From Jackrogersella multiformis (taxonomy: Eukaryota > Ascomycota > Sordariomycetes > Xylariales > Hypoxylaceae), in contig CADCXD010000010.1 of the NCBI GenBank assembly GCA_902806575.1, forward strand, positions 372,001-436,000: DNA of 64,000 nt, in the 5' to 3' direction. Of the stretch, positions 55,080-64,000 are shown in pieces. Position 1 is the stretch's first letter. Each line of letters begins with the position of its first letter. A model generated the notes under the pieces. It was given only the letters and a program-made list of their open reading frames with translations. It searched no databases and was not told the DNA's origin. The position numbers and the translations under genes were made by a program.

Positions 55080-57802
55080 CTAAGCCTTTAAAATAGAGAG
55101 TCTGTGCTCAGTGTTCTCTAACACAGCGTCGAGAGCTTCCTGTACGTCGGCATGGAAAAATGGGCGGTTGAGGCCGTATAGTGGCACCAGGTGACCGGCA
55201 TTTTCATGTTCATTAATGGAGGGCGGGTCCACACCGATCTCTTCGTCACCCCGGCTGGCATGTTTTTCTCCTGATGACTTTTCGCTTGAAAGGGGTGAGG
55301 CAACATCCGCTAGGTCGGCGACGCTGAATATCGACTTCCAGCGGTGGCCAGCCTCGGCATCTCCCCTTGGCTGTAAGAATCCAAAGCCAGCAGCTGTGAG
55401 TGCGCGGCGGGTCCAGGAGTTCCTAACGTTGGCGAAATGCCACTCTACCGTGTCGGGTTGGGCGTACCTATCCAACTGATTACGGACATCGATCAGAGCT
55501 TGGACAGAGGTTGCATCAACGTTGTTGACAGCAGAGCAATCCAGAATGATGGCTCTGAGTGTAGGTCGCTCTTCTGTGTCATCGAAAACTACCTTGCCCC
55601 TCCGGGGCCCAGGATTATTCCAAGGGCGGTCCTAAATAGATATAAGCAAGTGATATTAAGTCCAATATTCTATAGAAAACCTACGCCTAATTTTCCGAGA
55701 GAGGCCGGGTCAGTTCTCCGTGTTTCTTTGAAAATTCCTGATGTGAGGCCGTCCAGTAAACGGCTCGCGTTTGGATAGTTGAACAGCTCCGAGAAGTGGT
55801 AGATAAACACCCCAGGGTAAGGATGCGTGACGGATACCCGAGGGTTCGAATTATCCTCGTGATTAATAGGAATGAATATGTTACGCTCACTTGACACACT
55901 ACCTTCCCCAGATATCGAAATGGTCTTCTGGTCTTGGGAGAGAGTCTGGTTTTCACTAGTACGTCTGCTAGACCTCAAGTCCCCAATTGTGCGGGCCTTG
56001 GCAACACCCAGGAAGCGGCCATTTGCCTGAAACAGGCGGAAAATAAATACGGCAAAGGATGCGCAAACGGTTGTGTAGATGCCATCTTCAATGGTATCGA
56101 AGATAGTCACCAGAACTCCGGCGAAGAAGATGATAACTTCCAGGGGAGATATCCTCCAGAACTGGTACACTACGTTCGGTGGCGAGACGACATCTAACAC
56201 CGCGTGAATGATCACAGCAGCGAGTGACGCCTGAGGAATGTACCAGAAGACAGCCGTTAACGCGTACAGAGCGAGGAGCACAACGATAGCCGTAATGACA
56301 CCGGCGAATGGCGTACGAACGCCAGATTTTGCTTTAATAGCGGTACGAGAGAAAGACCCAGTAGCTGGGTACGCGCCAAGGAAAGGGCCCAAGAGGTTTG
56401 TGACACCGATGGCGACCAACTCCTGAGATGGGTCGATAACGTAGTTGTTAACGCGGCCGAACGACTTTGAAATAGAGATATGCTCGATCAGGACAACGAT
56501 AACGGCCGCGGGAAGCTCCGAAGTAAAGAAAGAAAGGATTTTGGGGTCGAGATTAGGCACGGCAGCATGTTGGAACCCTATACCGGTAAGTTTCACATCA
56601 AAAAGCGGATGGTCTAAGAGGTATTCTTACCACGCGGAACTTCACCAAGAACACTGAAGAGTGGGTTTGTGCGGCGATTTAAGTTGACGCCGGCGCTAAT
56701 CCCGGTATAAAGCAAGATAACGAAAGCTGTTCGGAGGGTGGAAACGAAGAAGAGCGTCTTCTCCCGGCGGGGATGCTTCTTCGCCAAGTATGAGCAAGTT
56801 GCCCTAATAATGTACAGCATGAGTAAAGCGGTAAGTCCCATGGCCGCATCGATGGTGGTGTACTTGAGGTTCTTTAGGGTGTTGATGATGACCAAGTACG
56901 TGGCATCTCGCGTAGAGAACCTCTTCTTTTTGCTGTTAATCCCCAACATTGTCGGTATCTGCCCGACGGCGATATTGATTCCGGATCCGGTCATGAATGC
57001 AGCAATGGAAGGCAGAGGAATAAGATCGACAATCCAACCGAGTCGTGCCAAACCCAGGAAGCACACGATGGCGCCGACGATAACTGAGAGGGAAGACGCC
57101 ACGACATGACCCGGAACATCGGGGAGGGCTACCTCTGCTCTGTTGACAATCCCGCCGGTGACAGCTGACATAACCGCAACAGGCTTCACGGTAGGTTAGT
57201 TTGGCGCATTTTGCTACAGTGCTCGGGGAATGAAATTAGATAAATGACATACACCGATTGTGATATCTTTCGAAGTCGCGAAGAACCAGTAGAGAAGTAC
57301 TCCCATAAAGCTGGTGTCTGATTTTAATTATAGATTAGTTTTAATTCGTTCTACGTTCTCATATAAGACAAACTTACAGAGACCATACTGAGGCTCAAGC
57401 TCGGCTAGCAGGGCGTAAGCCATTCCCTGAGGAACGACGACGGCTCCGACGGTGATACCTAAAGACGAATAATGTCAATTTTAGCCGTGCGGTACGGGGC
57501 TGGGTTCCGAGCTTACCGGCAATCAGATCGCCGATAAACCATGTTAGATTATATCTAGTAATCCAATGCAGGAACGGGAATAGGCGGTAGAAATAATGGA
57601 TAATTCCTCGTGGCGTCGGCGTAACACTCACGAGCCAGTCAACTGCGGTGGGATCCCGCTCGTCATACGGCTCAACATTAGGGTGAGACTGAGACGCGTT
57701 TCTGGAATCGTTGCGTTCAGCCTCATGTTGGCCGTAGGGGTCAAGATTCAAGTTGAAGAACCAAGCAAGGCCATGGCCAATTTTGGTACTGGTAGAAGGC
57801 AT
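55080..57802 (-). CDS. Sulfate permease, SulP/SLC26 family with STAS domain
   Basis: Six exons: 57802-57517, 57458-57378, 57317-57253, 57183-56631, 56577-55685 and 55631-55080 (809 aa). All five introns are 53-69 nt with canonical ends and keep phase. After a cytosolic N-terminus, helices begin at WFIGDLIAGITVGAVVVPQGMAYALLAELEPQYGLYTSFMG, the SulP signature. DITIGPVAVMSAV, GSGINIAVGQIPTMLG, EHISISKSFGR and NLLGPFLGAYPATGSFSRTAIKAKSGVRTPFAG follow. The C-terminal STAS domain is spread over exons 5-6 (GVFIYHFSELFNYPNASRLLDGL ... RAIILDCSAVNNVDATSVQALIDVRNQLD). It should be a plasma-membrane sulfate:proton symporter like Neurospora CYS-13/CYS-14. No convincing CYS-3/MetR site was found upstream. 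Confidence 0.94.
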
Positions 57803-60282
57803 GTTTCAGTCCTTTAACTACCTAACCCAGTGTGAACCAAGGATTTTGAACCAAGGAGACCTAAGAAGGGCTACCTATGGATGTCGGCGCGGGCCCCAAG
57901 GAATGGGGATTGTCGCTGGAAAAAGAAATATGCCTTTTTGGGTAAAGCCACACCAACAACTCAGGTTCGGTCCTCGGTATGTGATGCAAACTGACTTCGA
58001 GAGAGGCCGTGCAATATAATGAGATTAAAGCAAGGTCTCATCAGCGTGCCCACCAGGATTATATCTTCGGGTCCGTCAGGTGGTTGACATGACCGACTGC
58101 ATGATGCAGTGGTATTGTGGTATTTAATATGAATTGAAAGACGGGCAAACCGAAGATGAGAAAAGGCCGAGGGGCTGGATCTCAGCTCGGGGGGACCCTT
58201 AACGGGAATGGATCGCGCTACGATGCAGAAGCATTGTGCAATTACATAGTAACTAGTAGCGACCGGAGGAGGATTTATTTCCTGTTACAGAGGTTGTAGA
58301 GGTAAAGATATTATCGATACCTGGGACCTTCCTGCTCTTACCTGTTCTTACCTTGGAGCGATGGACGAACGACAGCTCTTGTAGATGACGAATTATGGGT
58401 CCATAATGATGTGAGCCTCCCCCTGCAGGGATTGTCGTACATAATAGTACCTAAACTATGGCCACCGCATACCTAGTATCATATACCTTAGGTACCTAGC
58501 ACCGTAGTAACACCAATGCCACTAATACTCACTTATAACTTATATCACCTTTAGTATTATTGCATCATGACCCTAATATTCTCAGCTTCACGCCAGCTAT
58601 CAGCCTCGATCGAGACCCTGACCAATAGAAAATATGTATACCTACCAAGGTACATAGTAGGTATTGATATAATACATATCTAGGTATAATGACATATGTG
58701 AAGCTTCAGCTGTCTGGATCTAGATCTCAGTCTCTTTCGAAATCTCCAATACAACTCTAGCCTAGCAAGCTGGAACCACCACGTACATGGGTAAGGAGAA
58801 TGGGGGTCTTACGAAGCTGGGGTCTCTACCGACGCTTAATCCGGGGGCCGTAATAACTATCAAGTAAGGTAAAAAAATAGTTGTGATTATCCCGGAATTC
58901 CCTCACATATCTGGACCTTTTTCGAATTACCTTCATGCTATGTCCTTGGCAAAGAGCCTCCAAGATAATATCACGCGGCCAAGATCACCTAACATCAGTC
59001 CAACAAACAGCAGCTTAGCTACCTAGCTACCTGAGCAGTTAGTATCACCCTCTCGTACGTTATAACATCACCTACCTAGGTTTGCTGCAAAACGCCATCT
59101 TCATCTATATCACATGTTAGGTTAGGTGGTTAGCTCCCGTCTATACATGCTGCCCACTACCCCACGGAAATACCAATTCCAAACCAAAGCTACCCCCAAT
59201 AAACTAGCTCGTCGAAAGCATTCAACACGGTCTAGATTCTCGAGTAAATATGATATTGGCACTCGTAATATGATAGACTTGGCCAACTAGTAAGTCTTGG
59301 TCGCCGACAATAGGCTAACCTACCTAGGTAGGCAAAAATCTGGTTTAAATCTTCTAAGACATAACACAGAGACTTAACGCAGAGATTTAACGCAGAGACA
59401 CAGAGACACAAAGTTAACAAGCTAAAATAGAACCTTTAAGAGAGATGTTTTCTTACTTGAGCATTATATCTAAAATGATTTCTTCTGAAAGATGTAATTT
59501 GTCCTGTTGTAAATTACAAATCCAACCCTAACCCTAACCCCAAGGAGACAATTTTCTAGGACGAACAACTGTACGGGTGGGAAGGGACCTTTACAACCTT
59601 CAAGGGCATGTTAGTTCATAGGTAATATCTCATTACTATGGCGGAAACTTAATGTCTATGTTTAAGGATCCAACTTGGTATGTTACGAATACGATGTTGT
59701 GATTTTATGCTTTTGCTTGAGCGAGATCTTTAGCAATCACGCCATAAAGAAGAAAGGGGTTCAACCAAACGAGCTAATAATATGAGATAGTCAACCATTG
59801 AAATCACGTCTCTAGACCTGGTAGGCCGACCTTAACCTAAATATAAATTGCTGATTTGTGTGATACATTTGAAGTTATTAGGTTAGGTTAAGAACTTACC
59901 ATAATTCCGGAGATCAATCGTGTATAATAAAAAGGGTATTATCATTCGTGCTAATTATTGAAATTATTAATATAGATAAATATTGGTACACACCTTATAA
60001 TATTAAACTGTAAGTATCATATAAGGTACCTAATATGTGAACTTGCCGGTTAAATGATTTATAATAGTTTAATAATAATAATGAACACGTTGAACCCCTT
60101 AAATTCAAAGTACTATACCCCAATATTGCACATACAAATAAGACTATCTGAATAGCGTAACCAATGTAAATAACATCCGACGTTGAGTACCTAGGAGAAA
60201 ACCTTCGAAGACGACAATCTAGACTTGATTCATCTTCCCCCCAACCTAATAGACGCCACAATTAAACACCACATCTTCCTTC
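57803..60282. other. Spacer upstream of sulfate permease, with telomere-type repeat
   Basis: 2.5 kb, increasingly AT-rich to the right. It holds the sulfate permease promoter (left end), a GTTAGGTTAGGT stretch near 59116, a small ACGCAGAGA(C/T) repeat at about 59370-59402 and the telomere-type repeat at 59524-59540. No coding region seen. Confidence 0.5.
59524..59540 (+). repeat. Interstitial telomere-type repeat (AACCCT)n
   Basis: Reads AACCCTAACCCTAACCC, nearly three units of the fungal/vertebrate telomere hexamer (TTAGGG on the other strand), 760 nt downstream of the Cys-rich gene's stop codon. Confidence 0.9.
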
Positions 60283-61429
60283 TCACTGCACACCTAAGTA
60301 TTCATGGCGAGCTACACCCCATCCCTTAGGGCAGTGGCAACTGCCGGTTGATCCCGGGCCGCAGGCTCCGGGCGCCTTCTCCCACATGCAGTTGTTCTCC
60401 ACGGCGTGGATATCGCAAGGGACCTCGATTATCTCGACCGGCGTGCACGCCTGCCGGTCGGGGGTGAAGGTGATGGAGGGGTGCTCGTTGGGGCACGCGT
60501 AGCTGACGCCGTCCTCGAAGCCTCCGAGGCAGTACTTGCCGCACGACCACTTCGTGATCGTGAACAAGCCGGCATCTTCGTACCGCGAGGTCCTGCCGAT
60601 GTGGTTCCCGTCCGAGGCTTTGTTGAGCCACCGGTTGCCTTGCGTCTCCGAGCTCTGGGTTATCGTCCCTTGGATGTCTCTAACCCGGATGGCGTCGTGG
60701 GGGTCGACGCTGCTGCCGGCGGTGCAGCGCTCGTTCTTGCAGAGCTTGAATTTGCCGACGCGGTGCTGGTTGGAGTGGTCAGCTGCGCTGTAGTATAGCT
60801 GGCCGCTGTCGTAGCCGAAGGTGTGGCCGTTTTCCAGCTTGAAGAGATAGCATGTCCCTATTATACAGTTAGTCTTTCTCGTGGTTATACACGAAGGCAA
60901 ACAACATTAAGTAATACATACCGGTAGTGATGCCTGAGTCACAACCCGCTAGCGCCTTGCAACCCCCGTCGGCAGCCGCTGTAGTTCCTGACGGGCAGAC
61001 ACATTGGCCGTCGACCATGACCCTCCCATTCTTGCAGACCAAGCCGCACCTAATTCCATCATATAACTGTCCCGTTGGGCAGCACCTGTAGCCAGTTCGG
61101 TCGGTGCCAGTTAGACTGTGACCAGGGGCACAGCAGTCGAATGCAGTGTCAAGGCTTCCGAGAAGTCTTTGCCCCGGACTGCAGCAAGCCGCGATGGTAT
61201 TGTCCGTGTTGAACGTGAGGCGCCTTCCGCTGCTCCTGGAGCATCGAAAGACGTCCTCGAAGTCAGCACCCTCCTTAAATACGATTTCCTGGTCTTCGTG
61301 ATCGATGTGGGCATTCTTATCAATCTCGGCTACTTCAACATTCTTCCGTTGAAGGTCGGTTCGGATGGCCCCAAGAGCAAAGGGGAGCCAAAGGCTGGTA
61401 ATAGCGAGTCTGAGTTGTGGGAACTTCAT
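60283..61429 (-). CDS. Secreted cysteine-rich protein of unknown function
   Basis: Two exons, 61429-60922 and 60857-60283 (360 aa). Intron 60921-60858 (64 nt) has donor GTATGT and acceptor ATAG, and gives GCDSGITTGTCYLFKLENG. A signal peptide is clear (MKFPQLRLAITSLWLPFALGAIRT). After an acidic region come three CC-containing repeats (ACCSPGQRLLGSLDTAFD, CCAPGHSLTGTDRTGYR, CCPTGQLYDGIRC), then CKNGRVMVDGQCVCPSGT. A second domain (about 185-340) has further paired Cys and aromatic residues and ends in CHCPKGWGV. All Cys are consistent with disulfides in a secreted protein. I recognise similar CC-repeat proteins in other ascomycetes but no known activity. TATATA and two AGGGG motifs lie 175-190 nt upstream (61601-61620). 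An effector or wall role is speculation. Confidence 0.82.
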
Positions 61430-62853
61430 GATGGTGGTAGATTTTCGTTGAGTATGTGTATAGATAAGAATTCAATGATAATCATGTTCCTGATGGTCGT
61501 TGTAATGAATTATGCCTCCTTTATAGCTTTTAACTACTAAGAGGTTTACGAGCCCTAATTGTGGCGATAGAACTTCGAGAGAATATTGTATTAATGGTGA
61601 ATATATAGGGGGTATAGGGGACATTAAAGCCCATCCGAGTGTCCTGGGCTACATATCAGGCGACCCAATAGTCGATATCACAACCACATATGGAATTATG
61701 CACTGTTACCAATCAATAAGAGCCATAAGTATAGATATCCAATAAAACATCATCAACCCGTACAGAATACAACACCCCGAACCTACTTGGTAGTCAGGAT
61801 AAGGTTGGTCCCGCTGCCAATTGTAGGTATTTTTAGAATGTGGTAGATCATCGTCGATCCACATAGGAAAAGAGATGTCATGATAGGTCCTACATAGATT
61901 GTGGGCTACGTGTCTAGCCACTCTACAAGTCGGATAGGGTTTGCCCTACTGCCACGTCTTTTGACACTCAGCTGAATACAATCATCTCCATACACACATG
62001 AAAATAACGACGAAAGACTGTTTTTAGATGTCCTGACAGTTTTCTTACACGAAATGGCTGAGGCGAGGAGTGATTTTCACTGGACTTTCAGATGTGGTAC
62101 AATATTCGGCTTTAAGTCCAGCACCGCGGGACGAATCGTTAACCTCACAGCAACGAGTCGCCAAGCCAAAAGAAAGTCAACGTAGCAATAAGGTACAAAT
62201 AGTTATCATAAAGAGGTGATTCTAGAATAGCCCGTTGTGTCCATATCAGGATAGTAAGCCTTTGGGGATATCGTGGTCTCCCAGACAGGCGCATGACTAG
62301 GGCGGGCGATTTGGTACTTCGAATCTACCTACTTGAGGACCGCCGACTAAAGACACCCTGTCAACGCCATGTAAACTTCATTAAACCCATGGCGGGATAT
62401 CTATTTGAAACTCTTCAATACACAAATTCGAAATTAACCATAATCCCCAGTAGTAAATCCAAATCCCGTAATAAGTGGTTGGCTATTATTATCTGTGAGC
62501 ACTGATTCACGAGCTTGGCTTTAGCTTGACTCCTATTCACCTTACACCATTACCACTACGTTATATCACCTTAAATTCGACTTAAATGAATCATCTTCGT
62601 CTTCACCATAATTAGGGTCTAGTTTTACTATTGGATACCTACCTATCTGAACAGGGTTACTACAACCCTAACCCTAACCCTTGAAAATATATTATCTTTG
62701 ACAAGTTTAGCAAGTGAAAAATAACTGTATACCAGATGTCAGTAATGCATTCAAGGATAAATAAGTAGAGGTTTTATAGTCATGAACCAACATGAACAGT
62801 TATATCTACCTCCCACACTCCAGACCGACTCCGCTCCCAACCCCTGAACGATC
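61430..62853. other. Spacer upstream of the secreted protein gene
   Basis: 1.4 kb, holding the promoter of the secreted Cys-rich gene at its left end and a second telomere-type repeat at 62664-62680. Short ORFs (61706-61921, 62293-62505) are unsupported. Confidence 0.5.
62664..62680 (+). repeat. Second interstitial telomere-type repeat
   Basis: Again AACCCTAACCCTAACCC, identical in sequence, length and orientation to 59524-59540, about 1.2 kb upstream of the secreted Cys-rich gene. Confidence 0.9.
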
Positions 62854-63966
62854 TCATGGGGTGAAAGCCACAAACCTCCCAATACCAGTGTGCTCCGCCG
62901 CCGCGTCAAGAGCCTCCTTCCAATCATCCAACCGGAAAACCTTCGTATCCACGAGGTTCCCACCTCGAGGGAACAGACCCCTCTCCAGCATCTTGATAAA
63001 ATTCACGATGTCCTCCCGCCCGTACATCAGCTTCCCTTTCAGCGTGATATCCCTACCCACTACGGCGGGAACCATGATATGCTCATTCCAGCCCATCAGG
63101 CTCACGCGCCCGCCCCGGCGGAGGGCCCATATGGCGCTCTTGACGTGCGGCGAGTTCGACGCGTGCGGTGGGGTGAAGTCCAAGACGGCATCGATGGTGC
63201 CCAAGGCTTTTAAGGCGGCCGCGTCCTTCATCTCGTCTCCGACCATTTTCACCGTCTCGATGCTCGCATCGGGCGAGCCCTTCAGCACGAGTTGCTTCAG
63301 CCTGGCCAGCTCCTTCTCATTCCGGCCCATGGCAATCACTCGCGCACCCATGGCGACGGCCACCATGACGCCCGCGCCGCCGTAGCCCCCGGTCGCGGGA
63401 CACACGACGACAGTCTCGCCGGGCTCCAGCCTGATATCCCTCAACCCGCCGTACGGCACGAGCAGGTAGCCCATGTACAGCATATCCGCGACGGAGTATC
63501 CCAGGCTGCCACACAGCCGCTCTTCATCGAGCACGAAGCAGTTCTCGAGCGGCACCTTGGCGTACTCGGCCCAAGCGCCGTCGCGCCAGACGTCGCGGAT
63601 CAGCTTCTTGCTGCCGTCGGTGAGGCCCTCGTGTATGGCCGACACGAAGAGGTCGTCCGGGTTGTCGCGCGAGTGGATCACGCAGTCGACGTAGACGAGC
63701 TGCCCGGGCTGCAGGGCCGTGGAGTCGGGCCCCGCCGCGGCGACCCGGCCGATGGCGCTGATGCCGCCCACGATCGGCTTGGGGAAGTCGTACCCGCGGC
63801 CGCCGCCGTACACGTCGCGGTGGTAGGAGATCGTGCCGGCTGCGACGATGTGGATGATGGCGTTGCCGAGGCCCGGCTGGGGTGTTGGGAGGTTCTTGAC
63901 GTGGAAGCCGTCCTCGATGGTTTCGAGCACAAGGGCGCGGTGTTGTGTGGGTAGGTTGGATGCCAT
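62854..63966 (-). CDS. Zinc-independent medium-chain dehydrogenase/reductase
   Basis: Single exon, 370 aa from ATG 63966 (MASNLPTQHRALVLE); the TTG four codons earlier is not a start. The N-terminal GroES-like part has IVGGISAIGRVAAAGPDSTALQPGQLVYVDC. The NAD(P)-binding Rossmann motif is PATGGYGGAGVMVAVAMGARVIAMGRNEKELARLK (about residues 190-225). Catalytic- and structural-zinc Cys/His ligands of classical alcohol dehydrogenase (GHE, four-Cys lobe) are absent, so it belongs to the zinc-free MDR branch with quinone/enoyl reductases. Family members reduce varied carbonyl or enoyl substrates; the substrate here is unknown. No biosynthetic core gene lies next to it within the window. The promoter is mostly outside the window (34 nt remain). 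Confidence 0.88.
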   Translation of the reverse strand: MASNLPTQHRALVLETIEDGFHVKNLPTPQPGLGNAIIHIVAAGTISYHRDVYGGGRGYDFPKPIVGGISAIGRVAAAGPDSTALQPGQLVYVDCVIHSRDNPDDLFVSAIHEGLTDGSKKLIRDVWRDGAWAEYAKVPLENCFVLDEERLCGSLGYSVADMLYMGYLLVPYGGLRDIRLEPGETVVVCPATGGYGGAGVMVAVAMGARVIAMGRNEKELARLKQLVLKGSPDASIETVKMVGDEMKDAAALKALGTIDAVLDFTPPHASNSPHVKSAIWALRRGGRVSLMGWNEHIMVPAVVGRDITLKGKLMYGREDIVNFIKMLERGLFPRGGNLVDTKVFRLDDWKEALDAAAEHTGIGRFVAFTP

Positions 63967-64000
63967 TATGAGAACCAAAGTAAGAGTTGGGGTGACAGGT

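Noticed and set aside
58394..58407. Imperfect palindrome around ATGGGTCCAT upstream of sulfate permease as a CYS-3/MetR site
   Set aside because: Two of the central positions violate the ATGRYRYCAT consensus.
1..64000. tRNA, 5S rRNA, CRISPR, transposase or LTR features
   Set aside because: Read-through of all spacers showed no tRNA-like A/B boxes with cloverleaf, no 5S signature, no long direct or inverted terminal repeats and no transposase or reverse transcriptase motifs. A covariance-model search would be needed to exclude divergent RNAs.

Overview
This window is nuclear DNA of a filamentous ascomycete, most likely a Sordariomycete. The reasons are short introns (about 40-200 nt) with GTRNGT donors and CTAAC-type branch points, fungal-only families (DUF3433, Flc/TRP-like, Bud2-like RasGAP, Vps62, mL58), and long gene-poor spacers full of the palindrome-rich motif CCTAGGTA/TACCTAGG that is common in Sordariomycete intergenic DNA. 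I see no rRNA, tRNA, CRISPR array or recognisable transposon. I reconstructed sixteen protein-coding genes by joining exons by hand; two (at 1 and 63966) sit at the window edges, and only the first is truncated.

Layout. 1-1366 (-): 5' part of a flavin-carrier/TRP-like membrane protein. 4893-7578 (-): DUF3433 membrane protein, divergent from 9174-10113 (+), a degenerate Ras-like GTPase. 10606-12505 (-): isocitrate lyase. 14486-16996 (-): neutral trehalase. 21734-24645 (+): processive-type GT2 glycosyltransferase. 26307-27868 (+): uncharacterised Cys-rich fungal protein. 28985-29689 (-): mitoribosomal mL58. 32992-34104 (+): disordered Ser-rich protein. 39884-43732 (+): Bud2-like RasGAP. 46820-48038 (+): cyclophilin-40. 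49769-51337 (+): Vps62-like. 52332-54443 (+): MFS sugar transporter. 55080-57802 (-): SulP sulfate permease. 60283-61429 (-): secreted Cys-rich protein. 62854-63966 (-): zinc-free MDR oxidoreductase.

The genes are mostly housekeeping and physiology: carbon reserve and C2 metabolism (trehalase, isocitrate lyase, sugar transporter), sulfate uptake, wall and polarity (GT2, Bud2-like GAP, Flc), protein folding and mitochondrial translation. They do not form a biosynthetic cluster. The most notable observation is structural: the sugar transporter gene appears to carry a spliceosomal twin intron (stwintron, D1 type) at 52913-53113. An internal intron splits the donor of an external intron after its first base, and only two successive excisions restore the conserved reading frame. 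Other items worth a look are two identical interstitial telomere-type repeats flanking the secreted Cys-rich gene, a Ras-like protein lacking two of the canonical G motifs, a possible frame-preserving microexon in an isocitrate lyase intron, and possible compensated frameshifts in the 26.3-27.9 kb gene.
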